A program made the position numbers and the translations under genes. A stretch of DNA of 64,000 nt from positions 72,553,180 to 72,617,179 of the forward strand of contig OX578152.1 in the NCBI GenBank assembly GCA_951213105.1, in the 5' to 3' direction. Below the pieces are notes generated by a model. The model was given only the letters and a program-made list of their open reading frames with translations, was not told where the DNA came from and searched no databases. Shown here in pieces: positions 21,228 to 32,489 of this stretch (the stretch's first letter is position 1; every line of letters begins with the position of its first letter). The DNA is from Amaurobius ferox. Its lineage: Eukaryota; Arthropoda; Arachnida; Araneae; Amaurobiidae.

Positions 21228-21452
21228 CGAAAAAGCCACCCAGTTCCGTCCGAAATCCAGTGAAGGTAACATTCACAGAAATCGTGCCCTCCCTCCTCTG
21301 CCATTAACCTCTCGGAAGGACTTTCGAACCTGCAGATTTAACGTGTCCGTACTCTGCGTAGTTATGGGAATAGTTTGGGAAACTCTGGTTATCAAACTCG
21401 AGTCCTTTCAGTACAATCCTTGTGCTTCAACTACTGGACTATCCCGTATATC
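21228..21452 (-). mobile_element. Badly decayed tRNA-headed SINE
   Basis: The body motif ACCTCTCGGAAGGACTTTCG (21304-21323 region) and the sequence around CCGTACTCTGCG match the SINE body. On the minus strand a head like GGGATAGTCCAGTAGTTG and a B-box-like GGACTCGAGTTTGA follow the tRNA pattern. Its own terminal hairpin is missing on the left. Confidence 0.5.
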
Positions 21453-21461
21453 ATTGGTATC

Positions 21462-21518
21462 AGTCCTTAGACCGTCTGACTTATCCGGAGGTTTAGAGTA
21501 GCTGATTGGACGGCTGGG
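21462..21518 (-). mobile_element. Solo hairpin unit, diverged
   Basis: Contains TTAGACCGTCTGACTTATCC, GGAGGTTTAGAGTAGCTGAT and TGGACGGCTGGG, the same layout as 6711-6772. Target duplication not resolved. It lies right after a decayed SINE but in an arrangement that does not make it that SINE's own 3' end. Confidence 0.55.
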
Positions 21519-21964
21519 AAATAATACATCCAGCACTCAGGAGGCACAGATGTCCCCAATCTCCACCGAACAGCATATATTTGTATCTTCAAAAAAGACC
21601 AACTTAAGAAAATATTTTGTTATAAAAAAAAAATTACATAAGATTTCAAAGTTGTATTACATGAAAACCGGTACGTTAAAGCATATTTTCGTAAGTATTT
21701 ATAAATTTATATATGAAAATCCAACCTAATTTATATTGCAGCAAATGTAATAATTTTAAGTGATCAGATTCAGTAGCTAATTAAGGGGCATGAAAAAGCA
21801 GGAGAAGAAATTTGAAAAAACCCAAAATCAATAGAAGCAAGAGAAAAAAAAAGGAAAACAAAAATTGGGGAGAATGCATTAAAAACAAACACAGATACAC
21901 ACAATGCAGAAAATGAAACCATATTACATGGATCAGAATATTATCTTTAAATTTGCCAGAACAC

Positions 21965-22318
21965 AAATCTCAAATATCCATGAAAATAACTGATTTATTT
22001 AGCGGAATAATTAGATATTCGTAAAACGTTTTCAACAATTGTTTACAAAAATGAATTGAATTTATTGAAACTAATATTGATCGAGTATTATTAAATGTAG
22101 GGCATTTAAAGATTTGAAAGTAAATAGAATTGTAGTTATATTTGTCATATTTAAGAGAAAACCAATGATATTAAATTTGATAAGAATGTTTCCAGCACAC
22201 AAATTTCAAAATTCCATGGAATTAAGTAATTTATTTTGCTGGATAATTGTATATTCGCCAAACATTATGAGGTCTAAATATCATTTCGATTATTATTTCT
22301 TTCAGTTTGCGTTATAAT
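21965..22318. repeat. Satellite T, one rearranged unit
   Basis: Contains ATATCCATGAAAATAACTG, GCGGAATAATTAGATATTCG, ATTGATCGAGTATTATTAAA and ATTTAAGAGAAAACCAATGA in the satellite order, with a deletion between monomers. Confidence 0.55.
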
Positions 22319-22622
22319 TTATGCTTACTTAAACTAACTATTTTAACTGGTTCGGTTGATAGACCAATCACCGAGCTAATCAGCATTTTCTGCGTTTCTA
22401 AGGTAGAACAGGAATATGTTTCGGATCTGGAGACATTCAGTAGAAGATAAAGGATTCGAGTAGTAAGTGGAAGGACTCTAGGAAGAGTTTGGACGGGAGT
22501 GAGCTGGAGTGAAGCAAAAGGCACGATGATAGATTTGGAGGAGTTCAGAAGTCGGCTGGAAGCCTAGTGGAAAGAAAACCCATTCGATACAATGATGACT
22601 AGGAATAGTCTAGTATTCGGGG

Positions 22623-22911
22623 TGTGACCGCAATACGAGGCGATGTAGTAGAGTGTCGGAGTAAGCATATAAGCTCGAGAACTCGTCTCTATATAAGAAT
22701 TATCGCCAGCCTAGTACTATATTGTAGTAGCTTGTATATTTATCATTTATTCTGGGCGTGTACAATAACTATTAGTATATATGTTGTCCTTTGTTTTAAA
22801 CAGCAAGCAGCTGCAATTTCTGTGAAATCCCCAATAAACTGACTTTGGCTTTCAACAGTGCCGTCCTGTGTTATTGCCCTTTGACCGAAAGGTCGAAATA
22901 TCAAGTACTCT
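22623..22911 (+). repeat. Candidate solo LTR
   Basis: It starts TGTGACCGCAATACG and may end GAAATATCA. A TATA box CTATATAAG lies at 22689-22697 and a poly(A) signal AATAAA at 22833-22838, followed by GT-rich sequence (CAACAGTGCC, CTGTGTTATTG). This order of promoter then poly(A) signal within ~290 bp is LTR-like. I could not confirm a target duplication, and an internal PPT is unclear. Confidence 0.4.
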
Positions 22912-22989
22912 AAGTTTCAGATAAGTCACTTTTGACAGATTAAGTAGAAGTCCTATACAAAGGCATCTAAAGAGTAAGAAGAAACATTT

Positions 22990-23093
22990 AGTCTTTACAA
23001 AGTGTTCAACAATTGTTTACGAAAATGAATTAAATTTACTCAGTTCGAGGATGTTTGAATAAGCATGCAATATATTACCATACTTTAAGAGGG
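22990..23093. repeat. Satellite T unit, left half
   Basis: TTCAACAATTGTTTACGAAA through ATTACCATACTTT. The unit is interrupted by the SINE at 23094 and resumes at 23374. Confidence 0.55.
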
Positions 23094-23373
23094 TTTTTTT
23101 TTCCAAATGGCAGAGAATAGGACATTCATTATATACAAACAGAATAAATATCCCGAACATATAACATGAACATTCAATGTCTCCTAAACAATGGCCAGAG
23201 CCGTGAACCTGATAGCCGTCACATGACGCTGCCCCAGTGCACCAGTGGGGGCCGGAGCACACCGAACCCAACATCACAACATCCATGTCCGCAGGTGGGA
23301 CTCGAACCCACAACCCGGCAACCGAGCGATCATAAGGAAACGCCTGCCCTTGACCGCTTCACCACCGCGTCGA
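23094..23373 (-). mobile_element. tRNA-derived SINE with poly(A) tail (Ser/Leu-like head)
   Basis: On the minus strand it begins GACGCGGTGGTGAAGCGG (A-box region, about 23349-23370) and has a perfect B box GGTTCGAGTCC (23298-23308). The extra-long spacing between boxes suggests a class II (Ser/Leu-type) tRNA source. The body (GCACTGGGGCAGCGTCATG etc.) ends in nine A's (T-run 23094-23102). It belongs to a different family from the 5S/tRNA SINEs of this window, being poly(A)-tailed and lacking the terminal hairpin. Confidence 0.7.
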
Positions 23374-23960
23374 CGGTTTTTGAAAAGTTAAACAATTGAT
23401 TTTAATTAAAACTAATATTGGTCGAGTATTATTAAATGTCAGGAATTTAGATATGTGAAAGTAATTAGAATTGTCGTTGTATTTATCTTATTTAAGTAAA
23501 ACCCAATGATATTAAAATCGATATGAATGTTTCCAGGATACAATTTACTTTGCAGAATAATTAGATATTCGCCAAACGTGTTCAGCAATTGTTTACGAAA
23601 ATGAATTGAATTTACTCATTTTGAGGATGTTTAAATAAGCACTTACGATATTACAATATTTCCGATGTTCTTGAAAAATTAAACATTTGAAACGATTCCG
23701 ATGTTCTTGAAAGTTAAACATTTTTTTAATTAAAACTAATGTTAATTGGATATTTTTAATTGCAGGGAGTTTATAAATGTGAATGCAATTAAAATTATCT
23801 TCTACAAGAGGCAAATGAAGGATTAAATTCGATAAGAATTTTTCAAAACACAAATCTCAAAATTCCATGAGATTGGTGCTGTATTAGATAATCACCGAAA
23901 GAGTTCAAAAATAATTTACTAAAATAATTTGAATTTACTCATTCCAAAGATATTTGAATT
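23374..23960. repeat. Satellite T, about two units
   Basis: Monomers at about 23400 and 23735 with AATTAAAACTAATATTGGTC, GTTTACGAAAATGAATTGAA, and a local duplication of CGATGTTCTTGAAA.TTAAAC at 23660-23715. Confidence 0.55.
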
Positions 23961-24219
23961 AGTGCCTGTTATATTATTTTGGAATTATGCTGAGTTGGAG
24001 CTATTACAAATAGCTAAATATGTCGGTGGAGTCGACAAAAAAACAAAACAAATGACGCTAAAAAGCAAAATATTACATTCAAGTTGCACATGTCAAATTA
24101 AACTGCTTCAAATTTTTAATTTTTTTGCTCACAAAATCATAAAATGAAAAGAAAAAGTTAAACAACTTGTACAGTTTAAAACTAACTAGACCGTAAGCAT
24201 GCACCTCATATGACCGAGT

Positions 24220-24608
24220 TGGTGTTGTTGAGACCCAGACCGTCCGACCTACCAGAAAGGTGTAAAGTAACTGTTTGAACGGCCGGGAAGTGCCACCCAA
24301 TTTAGACCGGAACCCAGTAGGAGAGGCATCCACAGGGACCGTACCCTCCTTCACCTACTATACCAACCTCTCGGAAGGACTTACGGACCCGCATGTTTAA
24401 CGTGATCGTACTCCGCATGAACATGGCGGCAGTTGTGGCAGCATGCAAATCCAGCGCGCAAACCACCGGGCTACCGCACCCGAAATGTGCCAACAGCACA
24501 CGGTGTTCCCAGGTGGTCACCCACCCAAGTACTAACCGCGCCCGATGCTGCTTGACTTCCGTGATCTAACGAGAACCGGTGTTTTCAGCACGGTAGGGCC
24601 GTTGGCTT
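24220..24608 (-). mobile_element. 5S-headed SINE, full length
   Basis: Flanked by ctcatatgaccgagt (24205-24219) and ctcatatgatcgagt (24609-24623), 14 of 15 identical. The terminal hairpin is at the left with (GTT) tail; the 5S head occupies about 24489-24606. The tRNA-like remnant again lacks the B box, as at 13608. Confidence 0.85.
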
Positions 24609-24671
24609 CTCATATGATCGAGTGAAAAACTGAAATAATTTCATCTTTCAATTTATTTTTGGCTCTATATA

Positions 24672-25730
24672 CAGGTGAACCTCGATATGTCAAATCTCCC
24701 TTCAAGCACGGTATAAAACTAATGTAAAACAAACTCTTTAACTCGAAATTTTTTTAATCAAACTCTGGATATCTCGAATTTTTTCATCTTACCATTTGGA
24801 TCATCTTACCATTTTCATCTTTTCATTTGGAAAAATACGATCCAAAAAATGTGTTTAATGCAGATGAAACAGGACTATTTTAAGTGTATGCCTGATAAAA
24901 CTATGGCCATTAAAGTCATCTCATGTCGGGAAAAGGAGAAAAGAAAGATTAACTGTGCTATTTTGTACTAATATGGATGGTTCAGAAAGGCTCAAACCTC
25001 TTATGATAGGTAAATCTACTAAACCCCGATGTTTTTCAGGAATGAAATCTGTTCCAATGACTTATTTTGCGAACAATAAGGCTTGGATGACTGCCGAAAT
25101 TTTCACTAATTGGTTGAAGGAATTAGACAGAAAAAATACCCCGTGAAAATCGCGATATTGTTCTCTTCTTGGACAAATGTACAGCGCATAATAGAGTGCC
25201 GAAATTAAAATCCGTGAAAGTTGATTTCATGCCACCAAACACAACTTCTAAGTTACAGGCTTTGGACAAAGGTATTATTAAGAGTTTTAAAGTAAATTAT
25301 CACCACAAAATTAAGCTCATTTGGATCCGCCTAGCTCATTTGGAAAATGTGATAGATATCGAAGGATTCAGTATCTGTAACCAAACTGTCATAGATGACT
25401 ATTTTGCAAATAAAGAAATGCAAGATTAAATTTTAATAATGTATATTACATTAAATGTGTATCCAATCATTTCAAGCTTCGCTTTATTTGTTGTCAGCAT
25501 TTTCGTGGGTAATACCCCATTCTCTGTCTGTAAGATAAAGTAAGTGATTTTTTTAAAAATGTGTAAAGTATAGGACTAGGATGTATATATTCTTTTATGA
25601 ATTCCTTAAAAATTTTCAAATTTTCGATATCTCGAATTTTTGATATTTCGAATTTTTGATATCTCGAATTTTTGATATCTCGAATTTTTTTTTCTACTCC
25701 CTTCAAATTCGACATTTCGAGATTCGACTG
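24672..25730 (+). mobile_element. pogo/Tigger-like transposon, 5' coding part deleted
   Basis: Ends CAGGTGAACCTCGATATGTC and, reversed, CAGTCGAATCTCGAAATGTC lie between TA dinucleotides (24670-24671, 25731-25732). The interior keeps most of the DDE domain but not the CENP-B-like DNA-binding domain. Near the right end (25617-25690) a TATCTCGAATTTTTGA motif is repeated about four times, as subterminal repeats. Confidence 0.8.
24843..25429 (+). pseudogene. Tigger/pogo-type transposase DDE domain, frameshifted
   Basis: YDPKNVFNADETGLF contains the first catalytic Asp (NADE, about 24860). After a frameshift comes KERLTVLFCTNMDG-like sequence, LKPLMIGKSTKPRCF and KAWMTAEIFTNWLKELDRK. A second frameshift near 25140 leads to IVLFLDKCTAHN (second Asp) and PPNTTSKLQALDKGIIKSFK (third Asp). 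All three acidic residues are still readable, but two frameshifts and the missing N-terminus make it non-functional. Confidence 0.85.
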
Positions 25731-25924
25731 TATTCTGTTTCCTGTTTTACAACTAGAAGAAAATACTTACTACTTCTACTCCATAATTAAATTATGAGAC
25801 TTTAATTTAAAAATATTCAAAATATCTACCGAATACACATACCTACACTATGCATTTCTATTGTGCCAAATGATATCAAATGGAACTTTGTTTGCGCTGT
25901 CGATATTTAGATATATTATTCTAA

Positions 25925-26050
25925 AAGCATTATGGCAGAGAGAAGATAAAGCTCCTATGGATGAAACGCTTGAAAATGCCATAACGCTTTGAGAATTACA
26001 TCTTGGTGTCAATAGTATTAATAAAGTGTCTTTGTTTCCATTTGATTTTC
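25925..26050 (+). repeat. Repeat Y fragment
   Basis: CAGAGAGAAGATAAAGC, GGATGAAACGCTTGAAA and GCCATAACGCTTTGAGAAT match repeat Y copy 2 near 27310-27375. Confidence 0.55.
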
Positions 26051-26057
26051 CATTTTA

Positions 26058-26079
26058 TTCGGTAGAGGTCTCTACCGAA
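26058..26079. other. Perfect 10-bp inverted repeat with 2-base spacer
   Basis: TTCGGTAGAG, GT, CTCTACCGAA. It is next to TAAGTGACCCTCATTG, a sequence that also ends repeat Y copy 3, so it may mark an element terminus. Confidence 0.55.
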
Positions 26080-26176
26080 TAAGTGACCCTCATTGTTTAA
26101 GGGAACAGTGGACGTTGAAATCAGAAAAAATCGACTAAAAGTGTTTTTAATATATAACATTATTTTACACATTTAA

Positions 26177-26380
26177 CATTTGCTTACGGGTAAGACAGCG
26201 TCCATTCCAAACGAAGAACCCCCCAAAGAGACAGGTATTTGACATACCCTATCCCAAACAGTTCGACCCCCTTTGCAGGCATTGGCGTCCATGGAAATCG
26301 CTGACAGAAACATTGCACCTGCTGCAGCAGCGTTGAAGCACTGCACCTGCTGCAGCAGGGTTGAAGACCTAAGCAAAAGG
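26177..26380. mobile_element. TTAA-type palindromic MITE, copy 2 (rearranged)
   Basis: TTAA at 26173-26176 and a decayed TTGA at 26381-26384. It shares ACAGCGTCCATTCCAAACGA, GACCCCCTTTGCAGGCATTG and GTCCATGGA with copy 1. The right palindrome arm is replaced by two copies of a ~27-bp unit containing GCACCTGCTGCAGCAG. Confidence 0.6.
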
Positions 26381-26389
26381 TTGAATGCA

Positions 26390-26885
26390 TTTTTTTCGAA
26401 ACGGAATTTTCAAAGGTTTTACATTTTTAAAATGCTCCATGCGTCTTACTTTTTGTCTGAGATGGATGAAATTTGGCAAGCAGACACCTTTCATACCTTT
26501 TAGTGAAACTGGATATTCATTTTATATTTGGACTTTATTAAGATAATTAAAAGTGAATAAGAACCTAATTAAATGATGAAAATTAAGTTTTAATGCAGAA
26601 TTTTTTTTTTTTTTAAATTTACGTTCTAAGGGATTTAAAAATGAATACCCAAATTTGTTCATAATGTGTTTTTGAGTGATCATAATGTAAAATTAATCAA
26701 GAATGTGAACAAATGACACACAAGGAGCATTTTCTAATTTCCATTAAAACAAATTAAATTAAAAAAAAAAATTATAACAAAATTGAAAAAAATTAATGGT
26801 ATTTTATATAGTAATGTTAAGAGGAATATTTATACAAATTTTCATGTTTCTAAGTCAATAAATAAATAAAAAATAATCAACATCC
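26390..26885. other. AT-rich stretch, no gene seen
   Basis: Low-complexity A/T runs; nothing recognised. Confidence 0.4.
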
Positions 26886-26889
26886 ACCG

Positions 26890-27800
26890 TCCCCTTAATA
26901 GTTGTTAGTTAGCTATAGACGTTCTCTAAATATTAGAAATTTTATATTTCTCAATGAGTCCGATATCTCTAGAAACAATCAATCGAATGATGAGGAAATC
27001 TACATGATTATTCTAATCGGTAGCAACAAAAATTCGAAAAATGGATATAACAAAGTTCTCATCTGTGTTATTGCTTTGCTGTAATATGCATGACGTGAAA
27101 TGCGTTGTTACATTATCTACCTAAATATTATAAAAGTAAAATTAATATAAAATATCACTGTATTTAGTCATTCATCCTTTGAGTATTCTGTGGTTACAAT
27201 CTTCTAGAAAGCTGCAAACCTGATGATATGTTTGCAGCAACTTAAATCAACACTGCAGGCTAAAATTTCCACACATCTTCAAATAGGTACAGGTAGACAC
27301 ATGGAGTTAGAAAGGAGAAGATAAAACCGCTACGGATGAAACGTTTGAAATTGCCATAATGCTTTGAGAATTATATCTAGGCGTCGCTAGTGTCAGTAAA
27401 ATAGCCACTATTATTAGTTGACACAATAGAGAAGCATAGTATTGAATATATGTATTTTCGATTATTTTTAAATTAAGATTTCCTGATTATCAGTATAATT
27501 AATCAGTATTTTTCAATGTTATAGTAAAGAATTCAAAATATAGGTAGATAAAATAAATTGAAAGGTAAACTAATCTTGAATACGTAGGGATATTCTTTAT
27601 TGTTTCAGTTCTATTTTGTATTGCACTAATAATTTATTTTTACAAAATTAACAGTTTAAATATATATTTTAGGCCTTTCGCCATAGAAATGCATACAATG
27701 CAGGGACTCTTATCTTATAGCAACGCCACCTAAATTATTGTCTCAAATGATATTGGACTTTTCTCAATATGGAGTTTTAACCATCCAGTTCTCAACCTCC
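26890..27800 (+). repeat. Interspersed repeat Y, most complete copy
   Basis: Aligns over its length, inverted, with 58105-59030 and partly with 4165-4620. Signposts: AGCTATAGACGTTCTCTAAA, GTCCGATATCTCTAGAAAC, ACACAGATGAGA (reverse), TTTAGGCCTTTCGCCATAGA, and an end near AACTCCTTACTTTTAC or its diverged form. No open frame with a known domain. The element class is unknown. Confidence 0.6.
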
Positions 27801-27809
27801 GTGGTTGTA

Positions 27810-28220
27810 AAACATAAAACCAAAGTTCGACCAATGAATCGATGTGTTGTACACATGCCCATTATTGTTAGGTACAGTGAGTAAGGGTCAAAGATCACAA
27901 CACAAAATTGTACCCATTCGCCTCGTCTACTTACTGTTTGAGCCAGACAGTTTCCTACTTGTCTGTAGGCTTTCCTACTTGTCTGTCAAATGATTACAAT
28001 TATAATAGATTACCCTTCATTTTAAAGGTCTTGAAAAATCTATTGATTGATACCAAGTTTGACAATGGACTCCATCAGGGAGAGGGGTTGATATCTCCTC
28101 CAGGGAGGGGCTAATTACGTTATACGAACACAAAATTACACCGTGGCTATTTTTCCCTTCAATGATTGAAACTATTATGTTTCGTGATCATTGAGCTATA
28201 AGCAATCCCTTTTATGCACA
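27810..28220. other. No gene seen
   Basis: A short local duplication of TTTCCTACTTGTCTGT occurs near 27950-27985; otherwise nothing. Confidence 0.4.
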
Positions 28221-28226
28221 GTTATT

Positions 28227-28303
28227 CCCAATTTTATCCTATGATACCATGTTAAGGAAATATTTCCCAATTTATCCTATGATACCATGTTAAGGAAATA
28301 TAA
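28227..28303 (+). repeat. 39-bp direct tandem duplication
   Basis: CCCAATTT(T)ATCCTATGAT...AAGGAAATAT occurs twice in succession with one base difference in length. Confidence 0.85.
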
Positions 28304-28309
28304 AAGTTC

Positions 28310-29950
28310 GAATAAATTTCGAAGTTTTCGCTCCAATTTAAAAAGATTCTATCTAGTTCTAGAGTTTTCGTAACAAAGCTGAATAGAAAGTTTCGTGAAA
28401 AGCAGACGATATTTGTGGCAGCTATCTATCATGTACACATGAAATCGATCACAGACAGACACCACTGCAGAAATATACAAAATGTGTTCTAAAACATATA
28501 TTGGCATTAAACTCTTGAAATTGAAAAATTTCGTGAAAACAGTACTTTCTATAGTATGAGAGAGTAATAATATTATGTAATCGATCTATGCATATCAATA
28601 TACAGGATGCTTAAGAAAGGTCGATAAATTTACTGACCTATTAAAGACAAATAATGCAAATTGGAATAATGCTCAAACCTAGGTAGAAAATTGTGATACT
28701 ACAGTAGAATGTCCAAGGAGCTTTTTTAAAACTATTAAAAATATAAATTTTTATGTAGATCCTCGACCAAACTATGCCTACATAGAATTTGTTTTTCTAT
28801 TCCATTAGTTACTTAATGCTTTGAGATATTGGTATTAAAATATTGGTTTTCATGCTTACACAATTTATAAAGCTAATAATATTTAAAAATTATAATTTAA
28901 TACATTATACTACAGAATTTGAAACCTAAAATCTCTGTATGATAAGGAATCGTTTCTAAATGTAACATTTTGCTATTTAGGTCCAATAATAACTGATAGT
29001 TGTACTTGTTTAAGCAGCCAGTGTTCCTTATCTGATGAGGAGGCCACATAATGTCCATGAAGCAACTGTAGTAACTAAATTTTATTGTGTGCTTCAATGA
29101 AAAGTAAGTATATGTATTCTCATGAGAAGCATCTGATATATTCACGGTATATATTTTTTCTCCTAAAATACATGTATAGGGAAAGTCATAATTGGAGATT
29201 TCGACGTATTTATACATTTTGGGAAATCGTTTTGGGAAGACGAATTCACTATATATACCGTGGCATGTATGTGTATGTATGTGTGTGTGTGTAACGTATT
29301 TATGCACTCTAGCATAAAAATTATTCGACAGAATTGTGTGAAAAGTAGTAATTAAGTCACTTACTAGTTACCATGGTGGGATTAGATTTTGCACTTATTT
29401 TTTTTCAAAATGGAACATAATAATTCGCAGAATTAAAAAAGAAATATTTATTTAATTAAAAATGTCTAGATTAATGTATTGATTATCTTATGCATAATTT
29501 TTATGGCCAACAAATTAAGACAATCTTGTTATTCTAGGATAAAACGTTCTTGAAATATTTTAGTTTTCTTTAATTTCGGAAATTTGGCGCCCATTCTTTA
29601 AGTGGATGAAGTGGAATTAAAAATTCTAACTGAAAAATGGAAATAATATAAATTAAGAATTCCTTTTATATGTTAATTTCTGCGATAAAGCTCAAATAAA
29701 TGCACTACATAAGATATAAAGAACAATTTAATTTAAGTCTGTAGAGAAAGTGATGTGCTGATCACATGAAATTGCTTTTAGCTTGAGTTTCAGATAAATA
29801 ATATTAAACATGTTTCTAAAAATCGTCCTAAGATTTAATTGAATGTAGTCACAGATTACAATGCTGATTTAAATATAATCCATTTTCTGCAAATAAGCAA
29901 AAGGTTACACCATAACTTACTTTTAAGAAGTAATAAAGATATCAAAAATT
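28310..29950. other. AT-rich stretch, no gene seen
   Basis: It contains a (GT)n tract at about 29267-29292. The open frames are short and have no domain I recognise. Confidence 0.4.
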
Positions 29951-29954
29951 TTAT

Positions 29955-30235
29955 ATTTGTTGAAATTCTATCAGTCCAGGATTTTTAAATACCAGGAATT
30001 CAGATATTTGAATTTAATTAGATTTGACGTTTTACAGATGCGACCAAATGAGATTAAAATCGACAAAATCTTACTGAAGCACAAATATCAAAACGCTATG
30101 AAATTAATTGCTTTACTGTTTAAGGAATATTAGTTTTCGAACGTGCCGAACTTCAAGAATTGTTTGCAAAAATAAATAATTGAATTATTGAATTTTCTCA
30201 TCCCGATGATCTTTACATAAGTGAGTTTTCTTTTC
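29955..30235. repeat. Satellite T, isolated diverged unit
   Basis: GATATTTGAATTTAATTAGA, CAAAACGCTATGAAATTAAT and GAATTTTCTCATCCCGATGA follow the satellite order. Confidence 0.5.
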
Positions 30236-30601
30236 ACTCAAAGGACTGCATAATGGCATTGTTTAAATAAACATCTGTTTTATCTTTTGTGCTATTTCCA
30301 TTATTTACCTGAATGATACTTAAGAGCGTTCAATTTATCTCGGAATAATGATTTTAAAGGAAAATATCACACAGTTAAGAATGTGTTTTAAGATAAAAGT
30401 AAAAGTTGCGTTTATTAGTGCACTGTTACATTGTTAAGTACAAATATTGTTCCGAATGCCAGACGACTAACAGAATGAAATTTAAACAATGTTCTGGAAA
30501 ACATAAGGAAAACATCACACAATTAAGAACGTATTTGAATAAGTAGATAGAGGAATTGAATAGAAGATTTTTCTTGAATAAGTCAATAAACCACCTCAAA
30601 T

Positions 30602-30678
30602 GAGACAGGCAATTGCGGACACAGGCAATTGCGGAGAACAGACAATTGCGGAGAACAGGCAATTGCGGAGACAGGCAA
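30602..30678 (+). repeat. Minisatellite, ~18-bp unit, about five copies
   Basis: Tandem CA(G/G)GCAATTGCGGAGAA-type units, with one copy reading GACAATTGCGG. Each unit contains the palindrome CAATTG. Confidence 0.85.
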
Positions 30679-30798
30679 TATTTTATATTATCTATTATTT
30701 TGAGCTTAAATTGCGTCTATTGAGGGCCGAGCTAAAATATTATGTCAGATCCAAACTTTGGTGATCTCTGAATACAAATGTTTTTTCGAAAAGCAGTG

Positions 30799-31185
30799 TT
30801 GTTGTTGCCAGTGTTGTTGTTGTCCAGACCGTCCGACCTACCAGAAAGGTGTAAGATAACTGTTTGAACGGCCGGGAAGTGCCATCCAATTTGGACCGGA
30901 ACCCAGTGGGGGAGGCATCCACAGGGACCGTACCCTCCTTCCCCTACCACCAACCTCTCGGAAGGACTTACGGACCCACATGTTTAACGTGATCGTACTC
31001 CGCATGAACACGGCAGCAGTTGTGGCAACGTGCAAATCCACCAGGCTACCGCGCCCGAAATGTGCCAACAGCACGCGGTGTTCCCTGGTGGTCACCCACC
31101 CAAGTACTAACCGCGCCCGATGCTGCTTGACTTCGGTGATCTAACAAGAACTGGTGTTATTAACACGGTATGGTCGTTGGCACCG
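30799..31185 (-). mobile_element. 5S-headed SINE, stack member 1
   Basis: Between target copies cgaaaagcagtg at 30787-30798 and 31186-31197. The (GTT)n tail is at the left, then the hairpin, body and 5S head at about 31068-31180. The tRNA-like remnant has a further small deletion (AGCGCGCAAACC absent) relative to its relatives. Confidence 0.85.
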
Positions 31186-31197
31186 CGAAAAGCAGTG

Positions 31198-31582
31198 TTG
31201 TTGTTGAGACCCAGACCGTCCGACCTACCAGAAAGGTGTAAGGTAACTGTTTGAACGGCCGGAAAGTGCCACCCAATTCAGACCGGAACCCAGTGGGGAA
31301 GGCATCCACAAGGACCGTACCCTTCTTCCCCTACCACCAACCTCTCGGAAGGACTTACGGACCCATATGTTTAACGTGATCGTACTCCGCATGAACACGG
31401 CGGCAGTTGTGACAGCGAGCAAATCCAGCGCGCAAACCACCGGGCTACCGCGCCCGAAATGTGCCAACAGCACGCGATGTTCCCAGGTAGTCACCCACCC
31501 AAGTACTAACCGCGCCCGATGCTGCTTGACTTCGGTGAGCTAACGAGAACCAGTGTTTTCAGCACGGTAGGGCCGTTGGCTG
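31198..31582 (-). mobile_element. 5S-headed SINE, stack member 2
   Basis: Between target copies at 31186-31197 and 31583-31594. Full length, with the 5S head at about 31463-31580 and the B box absent. Confidence 0.85.
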
Positions 31583-31594
31583 CGAAAAGCAGTG

Positions 31595-31723
31595 TTGTTG
31601 TTGTTGTTGAGACCCAGACCGTCCGACCTACCAGAAAGGTGTAAGGTAACTGTATGGACGGCCGGGAAGTGCCACCCAATTTAGACCGGAACCCAGTGGG
31701 GGAGGCATCCACAGGGACCGTAG
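31595..31723 (-). mobile_element. 5'-truncated SINE, stack member 3
   Basis: Between target copies at 31583-31594 and 31724-31735. It keeps the (GTT)5-like tail, terminal hairpin and about 70 bp of body, ending after ACAGGGACCGTA. Ordinary 5' truncation, as expected for target-primed reverse transcription. Confidence 0.85.
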
Positions 31724-31735
31724 CGAAAAGCAGTG

Positions 31736-31812
31736 TTGTTGTTGTTGTTACCCAGACCGTCCAACCTACCAGAAAGGTGTAAGGTAACTGTTTGGACGGC
31801 CGGGAAGTAGAG
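31736..31812 (-). mobile_element. Hairpin-only SINE, stack member 4
   Basis: Between target copies at 31724-31735 and 31813-31824. It consists of the (GTT) tail, the terminal hairpin and only about eight bases beyond it. Its hairpin is of the SINE type (ACCAGAAAGGTG interior), not the 61-bp-unit type. Confidence 0.85.
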
Positions 31813-31824
31813 CGAAAAGCAGTG

Positions 31825-32440
31825 TGGAATATTTAAAGGTAACAACTAGTTTTGGAGGCCAAGAGCTTTTTTATTCGGTCCAGAAGAGCCAGTCCAGATC
31901 AGGTCTTCTTAACTTAAAGTTCGCGACCGAAATGTGGGTCGCTGTGGCTGTTTAGATGGATCGCTATACGATAGCTTCCATAGAAAACCGAAAACATCGG
32001 TGATCTCCAGACAGAACTTACTGAAGTCCAAAACGATTAAAATTGCTGTATCATAGTTTTCAAACAGTCTCTACTTTTGTTGATGAAATTGAAAAAATAG
32101 GAAAGCCTATAGTAGGGAGAAGTTATGAAAGTATTACTACCGTAAGCGTTTCCGCCCTGAATGTCATGGAAACTAAGATTTAATGCCTTCTACAAACAGG
32201 ATATGACTAAAAATGCAGCATTTCAAAGATACGACTACAGCATTAAAGTTTCTCAGTACTCGTTCAATGTCAAGGATTTCACTGAAAAAATGCAGACAAT
32301 TATTTCAATATCTTACTTTTTTATTTTAAATCGACTTCTTCATAATTATTAAATACTATTTGTTTTAATTAAATCGAGGGAATGTTTTTCTAATTCGCTT
32401 TTTATTAACACTTTACAACAAAGTTGAAAAGTGTTTATGA
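31825..32440. other. No gene seen
   Basis: A less AT-rich piece lies around 31890-32060. A frame at 32161-32352 has no recognisable domain. Confidence 0.4.
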
Positions 32441-32446
32441 CTTTGT

Positions 32447-32450
32447 TCAT

Positions 32451-32484
<34 letters not shown>

Positions 32485-32486
32485 CG
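32447..32486 (+). repeat. (TCTG)n microsatellite
   Basis: About ten TCTG units, followed by TCCGTTAGCACGATAAC. Confidence 0.9.
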
Positions 32487-32489
32487 TTA

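Noticed and set aside
30602..30678. CRISPR or riboswitch-like repeats
   Set aside because: An 18-bp direct minisatellite without spacers in a eukaryotic repeat-rich region.
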